NCBI RefSeq assembly: GCF_015169395.1
Contig: NZ_CP063458.1
Span: 2,728,001 to 2,792,000 of the forward strand
Direction: 5' to 3'
DNA from: Humisphaera borealis
GTDB taxonomy: Bacteria; Planctomycetota; Phycisphaerae; Tepidisphaerales; Tepidisphaeraceae
Length of the DNA stretch: 64,000 nucleotides
Shown: positions 34,972 through 44,101 of the stretch, piece after piece
Numbering within the stretch: position 1 is the stretch's first letter
Layout: every line of letters starts with the position of its first letter
Made by a program: the position numbers and the translations under genes
Notes under the pieces: generated by a model
What the model saw: the letters and a program-made list of their open reading frames with translations, nothing else
Database searches by the model: none
What the model was told of the DNA's origin: nothing

Positions 34972-35708
34972 AGCTCTCCGGCCGTCTCGGCGACTTCGTC
35001 CATTGCCTTGTCGACTTCCTTGGCGTCCATGACGCCGAGCTCTTCCAGCGCTACGAGTGCCGCTTTCTGCTCGGCCATCTTCTTGTTGGGGCCCCAGGCG
35101 CTCTCGAACCGGCGATGACCGATGAAGACCGCGACCTCGAAACACTTGCTGTGATCCGGGCCCTTCTCGTCGAGCAGTTCGTAGACCGGCGTGGCACCGA
35201 GGATCTTCTGAGCGTGCTGCTGCAGGACCGCCTTGTAGTTGTTGAGATGGCTGTTGGCGACAATCTGCTCGAGCTTGGGCGTCATCGTCCGCAGGACGTA
35301 CTTTTTGACGACGTCGAAGCCGCCGTCGAGGTAAACCGCCGCCACGATCGACTCGTACACCGCCGCCGCAAGACTGCTGGGCATCTGCGAGCGACTGCTG
35401 ATGCCCTTACCGATGATGAGCAGGTCGGCCAAGCCGGTCTCGATCGCGACCTCGGCGCAGGTCCGCCGGCTGACGACGGCCGACTTGATCTTGGTGAGGT
35501 CGCCCTCGTTGTACTGCGGGAACTTGAGGTACAGCGCCTCGCAGATGATCAGATCGAGGACGGCGTCGCCGAGGAACTCCATCCGCTCGTTGCTGTCGAG
35601 GCGGTTGTCGGCGATCGACGCGTGGGTCAGTGACTCTTCGAGAAGGTCGGGGTCATTGAACGTGTGCCCCAAGACCTTCTCGGCTTTTTCTTTGATCTCT
35701 GGACTCAA
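34968..35708 (-). CDS. rnc: Ribonuclease III
   Basis: Cleaves double-stranded RNA in rRNA and mRNA processing. The 246 residues have a nuclease domain with the signature NERMEFLGDAVLD (Glu44 and Asp48 of the active site) and a dsRNA-binding domain (about 155-228, NNYKAVLQQHAQKILGATP to KAALVALEELG). The second active-site block reads LAAAVYESIVAAVYLDGG: Glu119 is kept, but the residue that aligns with the catalytic Asp of Aquifex RNase III (D107) is Ala116. The start is TTG 35708 with GGTGAG five bases upstream; a stop codon precedes it in frame. Confidence 0.95.
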   Translation of the reverse strand: MSPEIKEKAEKVLGHTFNDPDLLEESLTHASIADNRLDSNERMEFLGDAVLDLIICEALYLKFPQYNEGDLTKIKSAVVSRRTCAEVAIETGLADLLIIGKGISSRSQMPSSLAAAVYESIVAAVYLDGGFDVVKKYVLRTMTPKLEQIVANSHLNNYKAVLQQHAQKILGATPVYELLDEKGPDHSKCFEVAVFIGHRRFESAWGPNKKMAEQKAALVALEELGVMDAKEVDKAMDEVAETAGEL

Positions 35709-36540
35709 GTGAACTCACCAGGGCATGTGACAGGTCGGCGGTGCGGCCGATAGCAACGAGCATTTGCAACCGAAGCGACAGCGAACGGGCCGGCAAACTT
35801 CACAGCCAAACGTCCGCCGCGAGGCGAAAAGCTCGTGACAAAACGGCGATCAAGGCGGCAGGGAGTGCGGGTTTGGCGGATCGGATGGGTGGTCGGTGCC
35901 CGGATCCGCGAAACCTGAACGCCCGGTTGTGCCGCTGCGGGACAAACGGCCCGCCAGCAACCACCGGCAATCCCTCGCGGCATAAGGTCAAGCCAGCCGC
36001 GGACAGGATCGCAGGGAGCGACGCCGCGTAAACTACGGGTGAGGCGTGGCAGTGTCAACGAAATCTGCCATTCCCAATCCGCCGGGGCATGACCATCTTG
36101 TCGGGCGGCAAGCGTGCTGCGGGTTGCTGCCGGGACTTCCGAAGGACGGACACTGTTCACGGAAGAACGGTCGCGACCGTCCGCCGGGCTGATCTGGTGC
36201 CGGGACCAGCCCTGACTGCCGGGGCAGGCTGTCCCGGACCTGCCAACCGCCAGCGGAAGGCCGGTTCGCCCCGCTGCCGGAATGGCAGTTGTTCTTTCGG
36301 TGCCCGTGCGGATTGGCAGACCGCAAGGCATCATCGCCCGCAGACGGCTCGCGGGCGGGCAGGCGACCGTTCTGATTAATCATTTTAAGGCAAGGACTTA
36401 GGAACTACGCCGCCTTCGCCGCCCACGCGTTCTGCTTCGGCACGCCAGTTGTTTAAGGGCAGGGCACAGGGAAGGACCGCGAGGAGCGTTGACGATATCC
36501 CAGGTGAGGTTCCCCGGGTAACGCTTCGGGGTAGACGCCG
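35709..36540. other. 832-base gap without a recognised gene
   Basis: Both strands were read for coding sequence and for conserved cores of RNase P RNA, tmRNA, SRP RNA and tRNA; none was found. The stretch 36100-36300 is dense in short GC palindromes (for example GTCGCGAC and CCGGGAC), so a structured RNA is possible but unsupported. Confidence 0.5.
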
Positions 36541-36969
36541 ATGATGGATGTCATCTCAACTTCGCGCCTGACGGTCCTTCTTCCTGATGAACAGGAGGAG
36601 TGGCATCGGACCGTTCGTGGCCTGCTCGAGCCGCAGGGGGTTTACACCCTGACGGCCCGTACCGGTCGGGAAGCGGTTGAGATGATCGAGGCGAACGCGG
36701 TCCATGTGGCCGTGCTCGACACCCAGATGCCTCAGCTCGGCGGATTGCAGGTGGTGAAGCGGATTCGGGAACTCCATAAGAGCAACCCGGGCCGCGTGTT
36801 GCCGCCGGCGATCCTTGTCGCCAACGATCTGACGAGCCACCTGCTTCGCGAGGCGCTGATGAACCATGTGTTCTCGGTGCTGAGCAAGCCGGTCGACTAC
36901 GCCCTCCTGCTGGATGCCTTGGCCCGCGTGATCAAACGGCACTACGAGAGCCGCTGGCCGAGGCAATAA
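36541..36969 (+). CDS. Response-regulator receiver domain protein
   Basis: A 142-residue single-domain response regulator. The phospho-acceptor Asp is in HVAVLDTQMPQLGG (about residue 60), and the conserved Lys is in SVLSKPVD (about 120). The acidic pocket is VLLPDEQ, with one Asp instead of the usual pair. There is no output domain, so it may act by protein contact (CheY-like). No histidine kinase is adjacent. Translation could start at ATG 36541 or 36544. The upstream 832 bases hold no gene. Confidence 0.85.
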   Translation: MMDVISTSRLTVLLPDEQEEWHRTVRGLLEPQGVYTLTARTGREAVEMIEANAVHVAVLDTQMPQLGGLQVVKRIRELHKSNPGRVLPPAILVANDLTSHLLREALMNHVFSVLSKPVDYALLLDALARVIKRHYESRWPRQ

Positions 36970-36976
36970 AGATCAT

Positions 36977-37080
36977 TCAAGAGTGCTGAGTACGAAGTGC
37001 TGAGTGCTGAGTTTTAAGAGTGTGAAGCCGTCGCGCGTAAGGAGTTCTTACGTATTGGGCTTTACTCATTGAGTGCTGCA
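36977..37080 (+). promoter_or_regulatory. Repeated CIRCE-half-site-like sequence upstream of groES
   Basis: GAGTGCTGAG occurs at 36981-36990 and 37002-37011, with AAGTGCTGAG at 36995-37004 and GAGTGCTGCA at 37071-37080. These resemble the right half of the CIRCE operator (GAGTGCTAA), but the inverted left half (TTAGCACTC) is absent. A hairpin CGTAAG-GAGTT-CTTACG lies at 37036-37052. Confidence 0.35.
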
Positions 37081-37114
37081 AACTGACTGTTTTTCTTCGA
37101 AGGAGTAACGAATC

Positions 37115-37405
37115 ATGGCGAAGCTGCGTCCCCTCGGCGACAAGATCCTCATCAAGCGCGTTGAAGCGGAAACCAAGACCAAGAGCGGTATCGTCCTCCC
37201 GGACGCCGCCAAGGAAAAGCCCAAGCGCGGCAAGGTTCTGAGCGTCGGCGAAGGCCGTCGCACCGACAAGGGCGAGCGCGTCGCGCTGAGCGTGAAGAAG
37301 GGCGACGAGGTCATCTTCGCCAGCTACGCCGGCACCGAAATCAAGCTCGACGGCGAAGAGCTGATGATCATGAGCGAGGACGATGTCCTGGCGATCGTCG
37401 AGTAG
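37115..37405 (+). CDS. groES: Co-chaperonin GroES
   Basis: The 96-residue lid of the GroEL folding chamber. It begins MAKLRPLGDKILIKRVEAE, contains the mobile loop (TKSGIVLPDAAKEKPKRGKVL) and ends EELMIMSEDDVLAIVE, all standard. AAGGAG is 9 bases before ATG 37115. GroEL follows 133 bases downstream on the same strand; the spacer contains an imperfect inverted repeat (37413-37429 against 37482-37500, AGGCACGAAG-like). Confidence 0.98.
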   Translation: MAKLRPLGDKILIKRVEAETKTKSGIVLPDAAKEKPKRGKVLSVGEGRRTDKGERVALSVKKGDEVIFASYAGTEIKLDGEELMIMSEDDVLAIVE

Positions 37406-37538
37406 TTGAGGAAGGCACGAAGATTGAGGCACGGCCGCACCAAGCGCTGCCGTGCCCGCCGATCCCTTTCGTGCCTGCGAACCTCAATGCCTTCGTGCCT
37501 CTCTTTTCTTAACCCCATCAACACTCGGAGATACTTCC

Positions 37539-39170
37539 ATGGCTGCCAAGCGAATCGCATTTGATCAGGAGGCCCGTGAGGCCATCCGCCGCGGCGTCAC
37601 CCAGCTGGCCCGCGCCGTCAAGGTCACCCTCGGCCCCTCCGGCCGCAACGTCGTGCTCGAGAAGTCCTTCGGCTCCCCCACCGTCACCAAGGACGGCGTG
37701 ACGGTCGCGAAGGAAATCGAACTCGAAGACTCCTACGAAAACATGGGCGCCCAGATGGTGAAGGAGGTCGCCAGCAAGACCTCCACCGTCGCCGGCGACG
37801 GCACCACCACCGCCACGGTGTACGCCGAAGCGATCTTCACCGAAGGCCTCAAGAACGTGACCGCCGGCGCTAACGCCACGCAGATCCAGCGCGGCATTCA
37901 GCTCGCCGTCGACGCGATCGTCGAAGAGCTCAAGTCGATGAGCAAGAAGGTCACTTCGTCGAAGGAAGTCGCCCAGGTCGGCACCAGCTCGGCCAACCAG
38001 GACGAAGTCATCGGCAAGATGATCGCCGAGGCGATGGATAAGGTTGGCAAGGACGGCGTGATCACGGTTGAAGAAGGCAAGAGCCTCGAGACCGAAGTCA
38101 AGACCGTCGACGGCATGCAGTTCGACAAGGGCTACCTCAGCCCGCACTTCGTGACCGACACCACCACGATGGAAGCCGTCTTCGAAGACGCCTACATCCT
38201 GATCCACGAGAAGAAGATCAGCAGCGCCCGTGACCTGGTCCCGGTGCTGAGCAAGGTCGCCGAGGCCGGCAAGTCGCTGGTCATCATCGCCGAAGAAGTC
38301 GAAGGCGAAGCCCTCGCGACGCTGGTCGTCAACAAGCTCCGCGGCACGATCAAGGCCGCCGCCGTCAAGGCCCCCGGCTTCGGCGATCGCCGCAAGGCGA
38401 TGCTGGAAGACATCGCGATCACCACGGGTGGCACGGCGATCTTTGAAGAACTGGGCATCAAGCTCGAGAACGTCGAACTGTCGAACCTCGGCCGGGCCAA
38501 GAAGATCAAGATCGACAAGGACAACACCACGATCATCGAAGGCGCGGGTGACAACAAGCAGATCAAGGGCCGCATGGAGCAGCTCAAGAACGAGATCGAG
38601 CGCACCACCAGCGACTACGACCGCGAGAAGCTCCAGGAACGCCTCGCGAAGCTGTCCGGCGGCGTGGCGCAGATCCAGGTCGGCGCTGCGACCGAAGTCG
38701 CGATGAAGGAAAAGAAGGCCCGCGTGGAAGACGCCCTTCACGCCTGCCGCGCCGCGGTCGAAGAAGGCATCCTGCCGGGTGGCGGCGTTGCCGTCATCCG
38801 CGCCGCTGCCAAGGTGCTCGATGGCGCCAAGAAGAAGGCTGCCAACGAAGACCAGGCGATCGGCGTCGAGATCATCCGTCGGGCGGTCGAAGCCCCGATC
38901 AAGCAGATCGCCGAGAACGCCGGCGTGGACGGCTCGGTCGTCGCGCAGAAGATCAAGGAAAACAAGGAAACCAACTTCGGCTACAACGCACTCACGCACG
39001 AGTACGGCGACATGCTGAAGATGGGCGTCATCGTGCCGACCAAGGTCGAACGATCCGCCCTCCAGAACGCCGCCAGCATCAGCGGCCTGCTCCTGACGAC
39101 CGACGCGATCGTCAGCGAGATCAAGGAAGAGAAGGAACCCGCCGGCGGCGGTGGTGGGCATCACCACTGA
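37539..39170 (+). CDS. groEL: Chaperonin GroEL
   Basis: The 543-residue ATP-dependent folding chaperonin. Standard sequences: [21 protein letters not shown], the nucleotide-binding [21 protein letters not shown], and the equatorial [17 protein letters not shown]. The C-terminal tail is unusual: after EEKEPA it ends in a run of glycines and three histidines rather than GGM repeats. The start at ATG 37539 fits family alignment ([20 protein letters not shown]). A strong terminator follows at 39198. Confidence 0.98.
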   Translation: MAAKRIAFDQEAREAIRRGVTQLARAVKVTLGPSGRNVVLEKSFGSPTVTKDGVTVAKEIELEDSYENMGAQMVKEVASKTSTVAGDGTTTATVYAEAIFTEGLKNVTAGANATQIQRGIQLAVDAIVEELKSMSKKVTSSKEVAQVGTSSANQDEVIGKMIAEAMDKVGKDGVITVEEGKSLETEVKTVDGMQFDKGYLSPHFVTDTTTMEAVFEDAYILIHEKKISSARDLVPVLSKVAEAGKSLVIIAEEVEGEALATLVVNKLRGTIKAAAVKAPGFGDRRKAMLEDIAITTGGTAIFEELGIKLENVELSNLGRAKKIKIDKDNTTIIEGAGDNKQIKGRMEQLKNEIERTTSDYDREKLQERLAKLSGGVAQIQVGAATEVAMKEKKARVEDALHACRAAVEEGILPGGGVAVIRAAAKVLDGAKKKAANEDQAIGVEIIRRAVEAPIKQIAENAGVDGSVVAQKIKENKETNFGYNALTHEYGDMLKMGVIVPTKVERSALQNAASISGLLLTTDAIVSEIKEEKEPAGGGGGHHH

Positions 39171-39197
39171 TCGGCAGTGAAATCAAGGTAAGCAACC

Positions 39198-39236
39198 GGG
39201 CCTCTTGCGGCATTCGCAAGAGGCCCTCTTTGTTTT
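39198..39236 (+). terminator. Rho-independent terminator of groESL
   Basis: A 12-bp perfect stem GGGCCTCTTGCG (39198-39209) and CGCAAGAGGCCC (39215-39226) with loop GCATT is followed by TCTTTGTTTT. Confidence 0.92.
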
Positions 39237-39311
39237 GGCGAGATGAATTGTCCAGCGTTGGCGGCCGGCGCAAGATGGCCGCACCGCCCACACCGCAGGC
39301 CCCAGGGCCAT

Positions 39312-40316
39312 TCAAGCGGCTCTTGCCGCGGCCGGTGCAAGGCCGATGTGTCGGTCCAGCAAATCCAGGATCTGCCCGTCGCTTCGTGCATCGATCTTAC
39401 GGGCGAAGAACGCATCGGATGCGACCATCTTTTCGAAGTGTTCTACGCCCAATATGTCCGGATGGCCGGTCTCGGCGTGGCTCCAGCGGATGAATCGCTT
39501 TTCGTTGTCACGCACGAAGTTCAGGTGCGGGACGTTGCAGAGCAATGTTTGAAACATCGACTCGTTCGATGCGAACTGTGTACGCCTGTAATAGCGTGCC
39601 ACGTCAGGGCGGGCTTCGAGTGTCGAAAGCAGGTATTCGACCGATCGGCGGTTGATCGTCCACCAGGTCGATCCTTTGTACACACCAAGCCCTTTACCAA
39701 GTGGCCCGCGATGCGATCGTATCCCCACTCGAAACGCCTTCTCGCGCGACACCCACGCCCACGGCATCTTTCCGGCGTCGAGCCGTCGCCGGGCATGCGC
39801 GTCGATCAGTGATCGCAACCGGGACCACCCCGTGAACTTCGGAAGCTCGTAGTACTGATAGAGGTACCGCATCGGGCCGACCTCCCACGGCAGGTCCTCC
39901 ACCCGGTCGCAGCGCACCCAGCCGTCATGCCCGCAGGTGGCCAGCTCGCGTTCGATCTCACCGAGCGGGCGAACGGGGTAGCACTGGCCGCTCAGGTGCA
40001 CGACCCAGTCAAAGTCGCGATTCTCCACGAGCCATTTGAGACATCGGATCGCCAGGGCACAGTTGGCGAAACCGCCCCACCCCACGGCCGACTCTGCCGG
40101 AAGCAGGTCCACATTGCCGATGTCCTTCAGCAGGGCCGGGTCCAGATTCGAAACCGCATAGTCGTGGTGCAGCAGCACCCGCGACTCGGGTGATCCGCTG
40201 CGGCAGGCGCGCACGAGCCGCACGATCTGTTCGGGGTTCACGTGGGAAGCAACGAAATACACCACCCGCGGCCGAGCGATCCTTCGTTGCGACATCCTGG
40301 AGTTCGGCAATTGCAT
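39312..40316 (-). CDS. Core-2/I-branching-type glycosyltransferase (GT14-like)
   Basis: A 334-residue protein matching the Core-2/I-branching beta-1,6-N-acetylglucosaminyltransferase family in layout: RVVYFVASHVNPEQIVRLV, WVVHLSGQCYPVRPLGEIE, YKGSTWWTINRRSVEYLL, NESMFQTLLCN and RFIRW..GHPDIL. Bacterial members modify exopolysaccharides or surface glycans; the acceptor is unknown. There is no signal peptide, and the protein is likely cytosolic or membrane-associated. ATG 40316 has GGAG eight bases upstream; ATG 40295 is an alternative. It converges with groEL. Confidence 0.8.
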   Translation of the reverse strand: MQLPNSRMSQRRIARPRVVYFVASHVNPEQIVRLVRACRSGSPESRVLLHHDYAVSNLDPALLKDIGNVDLLPAESAVGWGGFANCALAIRCLKWLVENRDFDWVVHLSGQCYPVRPLGEIERELATCGHDGWVRCDRVEDLPWEVGPMRYLYQYYELPKFTGWSRLRSLIDAHARRRLDAGKMPWAWVSREKAFRVGIRSHRGPLGKGLGVYKGSTWWTINRRSVEYLLSTLEARPDVARYYRRTQFASNESMFQTLLCNVPHLNFVRDNEKRFIRWSHAETGHPDILGVEHFEKMVASDAFFARKIDARSDGQILDLLDRHIGLAPAAARAA

Positions 40317-40521
40317 CAACTGAACTCCGCGTCTCCGGTCACTCGGCTGAAACCTGTAGGCATGACAGCACCGTAGGCCCTGTGACCTCCTTCATCGGCC
40401 GCAATTTCACCCTGTTTCATCCCCGTTCCCGGCCAATTAGGCGGCCCCCGGTGCCCGCCGCCGCACGACCGATATTCCGTGTGCCGGAATGCCAGCTCAC
40501 GCGGAATTGCGGGCAATCGAT

Positions 40522-41496
40522 TCACCTCATCGGGTGCCGCTGGAAGAACTCCCACATGAGATCGTTCGCGATCACGTTCTTCCCTGACTTGCCGATGAAG
40601 CCCACGATCGGCTCGCGACCGGGCCAGGTATGACCGGCGTTATCCACCACCACCAGGACGACTTCGGAGCCAGCCTTTCCCGGGCCGAAGGTCTTGATGG
40701 TTCCCGGCATGCCGTCGCCGGCGTTGTCGGCGACCTGTGTTACCTTCGGCTCCGCTGGACACCCGTTAACCCTAATCCAGGTCGCAATCGTCTCGTCGAC
40801 ACCTTTGAACTGCATCGTCGGCGGCACGCGACCCCTCGGGCCGCCGTACGGCACGATCGCATCAGCCTTGCCGTGAAAGTGCATCACCGGCACCGGGCGA
40901 CCCGGTTTGACCTCGCTGACCGCCAACGTGCCCGCGACCGGCGCGATGGCCGCGATTCGGTCCGACAGCTCTGCCGCGAGGCGGTGCGACATCATCCCGC
41001 CATTGGACATGCCCGTCGCGAAGACGCGCTTCTCGTCGACCCGGACCACCGTGGCAAGGTCGTCCAGAATGGCCGCGGTAAACCCGACATCATCAGGCGG
41101 CCCCTTGCCGGGGATTCCTGACGGTTTGGCACTAGCGTTGAAAAAAAGAATGGCCTCGCCGATTCCGGTGCCATTGGGATACACGACTACAAACTTGGCT
41201 TCATCAGACTTCTTGTTGAGGCCCGAGAAGAGGTTCATCCCGGCCGCGTTCATCATCGCCCCGTGAAACGCCAGCACTACAGGCGTGGGGCGTGCCGGAT
41301 CGTGGCCCGGGGGAACATGAACCAGGTACGAACGATCCCAACCGTCGTGTTTCAACAATCGCTTATGGTCGCCGGGCTTGAGAGCAACGGCCCGGGATGC
41401 CGGCGTCGTCGCCGGGACGTCGGCCGCCCGAACGCCTGAGGATAGAATGAGGCTCGCCGAGACAGTGAGAACCAAGCGATACCAGGAGAGTCGCAT
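40522..41496 (-). CDS. Secreted LpqC/PHB depolymerase-type esterase
   Basis: A 324-residue protein with a signal peptide (YRLVLTVSASLILSSGVRA). The alpha/beta-hydrolase domain is of the LpqC / PHB depolymerase / feruloyl esterase type: PVVLAFHGAMMNAAGM (oxyanion), Ser in ATGMSNGGMMSHRLA, Asp in MHFHGKADAIVPY, and His in VDNAGHTWPGRE, a family hallmark. The substrate could be a polyester or plant phenolic ester. It differs clearly from the two hydrolases at 18-20 kb. ATG 41496 was chosen because it begins the signal peptide; longer in-frame starts lack support. Confidence 0.87.
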   Translation of the reverse strand: MRLSWYRLVLTVSASLILSSGVRAADVPATTPASRAVALKPGDHKRLLKHDGWDRSYLVHVPPGHDPARPTPVVLAFHGAMMNAAGMNLFSGLNKKSDEAKFVVVYPNGTGIGEAILFFNASAKPSGIPGKGPPDDVGFTAAILDDLATVVRVDEKRVFATGMSNGGMMSHRLAAELSDRIAAIAPVAGTLAVSEVKPGRPVPVMHFHGKADAIVPYGGPRGRVPPTMQFKGVDETIATWIRVNGCPAEPKVTQVADNAGDGMPGTIKTFGPGKAGSEVVLVVVDNAGHTWPGREPIVGFIGKSGKNVIANDLMWEFFQRHPMR

Positions 41497-41681
41497 GGGG
41501 CGACATGATACCGAGCGGGCCGCCAAAACCCGCTGCGTTTTGGCCTTGCGAATCATTCTCAGCAAAGCCGATATGAGCAAGACATCGCGTACAACGGATT
41601 GGTGACGTCGCGCGGCAACCGCGATCGACGGTTAGGGTAGATCAATCGGTCGCTGACAACATGGCTCGTGGAGGACTCTGC

Positions 41682-42752
41682 ATGTCGCTGCTATCACGTA
41701 GAACCCTTCTGACGACCGCCATCGGCGGGTTTGCAGGCGTCGGCCTATGGCACGCCCGGTCCCGGTTCCTGCCGACGGGCGGTCTGGAGCCTGCAGCACA
41801 GGCAAACCCTTCGCCGAACGGGGAACTGGCTGCATTCCACCGAACCTCCAGAGCCCTGGGCACCAATGTTTCGATCACCATCGCCCACACCGACGAATCC
41901 GTCGCCAATCGCGCGGCGGCAGCAGCATTCGACGAGCTCGAACGCGTCGAGCAATCCCTGAGTGTCTACCGCAACGACAGCCAGCTCGGCATGCTGAACT
42001 CGGCTCAGTCGTTGGCGTCGGCCGACGAACGGATGAGAGCGGTGTTGGCGGCTTCACTGGAGATGTCGCGGCGGACTGCCGGCGCATTCGATGTCACCGT
42101 ACAACCGCTCTGGGAAGTTCATTCCCGTGCCGCCAGGGAGCTTCGATCGCCTACAGAAGCCGAGCTCGCGGCTGTCCGAGAGCGGATCGGCTGGCAGCAC
42201 GTTCTGGTCGCCGGCACCGAGGTCCGGTTCGCCAGGCCGGACATGTCCATCACCTTCAACGGCATCGCACAGGGTTACGCCACCGACCGGGTGAAGCTGG
42301 TGCTTCAGAGTGTCGGCGTGCAGCATGCACTGATCGACATCGGCGAACTGGCCCCGCTTGGGCATAAAGCTCTGGGAACACCGTGGCAGGCAGGCATCCA
42401 GCACCCTCGCCAGGCCGACGCTTATGTCGCCGTCGCGAAGCTGGACGGTCGATCGCTCGCCACCAGTGGCGATTACGCCACCACGTTTACCGACACGGCC
42501 AAAGCAGGTCGAGGCGACAACCATATCTTCGACCCGGCGACGGGGCATTCCCCCACCGCGTTCTCCAGTGTTTCGGTCGTGGCCCCGACAGCCATGGAAG
42601 CCGATGCCCTTTCAACAGCGCTCTTCGTCCTCGGACCCAAACGAGGGCTGAAACTGATCGAATCGTCGGAAGGGGTGGATGCATTGTTTGTCACGCGAGA
42701 AGGCAGGGTCTCTCAGACGGCCGGCTTCCCGACAGTGCGCGATGCCGGATAA
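41682..42752 (+). CDS. apbE: FAD:protein FMN transferase (ApbE family)
   Basis: Transfers FMN from FAD to a Thr/Ser of extracytosolic FMN-binding domains. The 356-residue protein starts with a twin-arginine signal (SRRTLLTTAIGGFAG). Family sequences follow: TSRALGTNVSITI, VEQSLSVYRNDSQLGMLN, GAFDVTVQPLW, ITFNGIAQGYATDRV, ALIDIGELAPLG, ATSGDYATTF, HIFDPATGHSP and PTAMEADALSTALFVLG. ATG 41682 has GGAGG seven bases upstream and was preferred over ATG 41661. A protein with an FMN_bind-like domain follows after 70 bases, the probable substrate. Confidence 0.93.
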   Translation: MSLLSRRTLLTTAIGGFAGVGLWHARSRFLPTGGLEPAAQANPSPNGELAAFHRTSRALGTNVSITIAHTDESVANRAAAAAFDELERVEQSLSVYRNDSQLGMLNSAQSLASADERMRAVLAASLEMSRRTAGAFDVTVQPLWEVHSRAARELRSPTEAELAAVRERIGWQHVLVAGTEVRFARPDMSITFNGIAQGYATDRVKLVLQSVGVQHALIDIGELAPLGHKALGTPWQAGIQHPRQADAYVAVAKLDGRSLATSGDYATTFTDTAKAGRGDNHIFDPATGHSPTAFSSVSVVAPTAMEADALSTALFVLGPKRGLKLIESSEGVDALFVTREGRVSQTAGFPTVRDAG

Positions 42753-42822
42753 GACGCCCCTTTCTGTGCCCTCGTCAACGCCACCGGTAGTTCACCATTC
42801 TCCAGCCGCCCGGGTGCGAAAC

Positions 42823-44088
42823 ATGAACCAATACCGACGTATACGGCCCCTCTACGTTTGCCTGTTAATGGCTGCCCTGCTGTCGTTCGACGTTCGTGCC
42901 GATTCCCTCGAAGGCACCAACGGCACCACCATGACCGGCAAGATCGTCGCGCGCGACGATAAGTTTGTGACCATCGAGATTCTGGTAAGTGGTAAGCCGA
43001 CACAGCGCAAGATCCCGGTCAATCTCGTCAAGGCGATCACCGTTGACGGCAAGCGCGAAGTTCTCGGCCCCGGGGGCGTCGCCAAGCCTGGTGCGCCAGC
43101 GGGCAACACCGGCGTTCAGCGATCGCGTCCGGAGATTGAAGCCCTCATCGCTTCGGCGGCGACGCCTCCCGACTGGCTCGATGCCGTCCAGCTCAACCTG
43201 CCCAAGTCGCTCGACCTCTCCTGGCCGGAGAAAGCGGAAGGCCCCTGGAACAACCAGAAGAACATGGGGCAATACATCTGGGACGTGATCAACACCAACC
43301 CGAGTAAATGGCGGGAGGGTGTAAGGCTGATGCATCACGTCATGGATCAAAACAAGGCCGACCGCGAGATGCAGATGCGGGCATCGGCCGCGCTCGCGGG
43401 GATGTACCACCACCTCTTCCAAGACTACCCGCACGCCGCCTACTGGTTCCGAAAAGCCGGCACACGGCAGGATCCCGTCGGCCTGGCCGAGTGCTATTGG
43501 AAGCTGGGAAACAAAGCCATGGCGGTCGAGTTGCTGACCGGCCTGCGATCCATTCCGCCGACGGCGATCAAGCTCTGGGCCGACATGGGCGAAACCGCCA
43601 AGGCGATCCAAACGGGTGAACTCTTTGCCAAGAGCGGCTCAGCCGACCTGGGCTACCTCTACTCCGCCGACGCCCTGCGTCTGGCTGGCCGCTACAAAGA
43701 AGCGCTGGCGTACTACAACAAAGTGCTCGCGGTACCGGACGACAAGCGCAACAAGCGGAGCAAGGACCGCGCCAAGGGCGCCATCGAGGCGATCCAGCTC
43801 TTCGATACCCTCGACATTGCCAAGGTCGCCGACGGGACGTACACATCAAGCAGCCTTGGCTACGAGGCGCCGGTCGAGATCGAAGTGAAAGTAGCCGGCG
43901 GAAAGATCGAAGCCCTGAAGGTGACCAAGCACCGGGAGAAACAGTACTACGCCTCGATCACCGATACGCCGGCTCGGATCATCGCCAAGCAGTCGGTGAA
44001 AGGAATCGATGCCACGAGCCGGGCGACGATTACGTCCGAAGCGATCATCACCGCAACGGCCAAGGCGCTGCAATCGGGGCAGAAGTGA
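42823..44088 (+). CDS. Secreted TPR-like protein with C-terminal FMN-binding domain
   Basis: A 421-residue protein. Signal peptide at 1-26 (PLYVCLLMAALLSFDVRA). Residues about 28-70 form a small SHD1-like strand domain. Residues about 110-340 are helical with TPR-like units (AGMYHHLFQDYPHAAYWFRK, YSADALRLAGRYKEALAYYN). Residues about 343-415 are an FMN_bind-like domain (VADGTYTSSSLGYEAPVEIE). The flavin attachment region reads D396-ATSRAT402, close to the ApbE consensus Dxx(S/T)GAT, with Arg for Gly. Thr402 is the predicted attachment residue. It lies between apbE and a membrane polyferredoxin, so it likely carries covalent FMN in electron transfer. Confidence 0.82.
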   Translation: MNQYRRIRPLYVCLLMAALLSFDVRADSLEGTNGTTMTGKIVARDDKFVTIEILVSGKPTQRKIPVNLVKAITVDGKREVLGPGGVAKPGAPAGNTGVQRSRPEIEALIASAATPPDWLDAVQLNLPKSLDLSWPEKAEGPWNNQKNMGQYIWDVINTNPSKWREGVRLMHHVMDQNKADREMQMRASAALAGMYHHLFQDYPHAAYWFRKAGTRQDPVGLAECYWKLGNKAMAVELLTGLRSIPPTAIKLWADMGETAKAIQTGELFAKSGSADLGYLYSADALRLAGRYKEALAYYNKVLAVPDDKRNKRSKDRAKGAIEAIQLFDTLDIAKVADGTYTSSSLGYEAPVEIEVKVAGGKIEALKVTKHREKQYYASITDTPARIIAKQSVKGIDATSRATITSEAIITATAKALQSGQK

Positions 44089-44101
44089 CTGAGAGAGCTT
44101 T

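Noticed and set aside
35705-36334. 209-codon minus-strand open frame upstream of rnc
   Set aside because: The translation is Arg/Pro/Ser-rich with no domain or ribosome-binding site, and it overlaps the rnc start.
35709-36540. RNase P RNA, tmRNA or SRP RNA
   Set aside because: None of the conserved cores (for example GAGGAAAGTCC of RNase P) was found on either strand.
36977-37080. A true CIRCE operator
   Set aside because: The inverted TTAGCACTC half-site at the required nine-base spacing is not present; only same-strand half-site-like units occur.
37413-37500. Inverted repeat between groES and groEL
   Set aside because: The arms align only with gaps over about 17-19 bases; noted in the groES entry but not listed as its own element.
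37518-39167. 549-codon minus-strand open frame opposite groEL
   Set aside because: groEL is certain; this is its antisense shadow.
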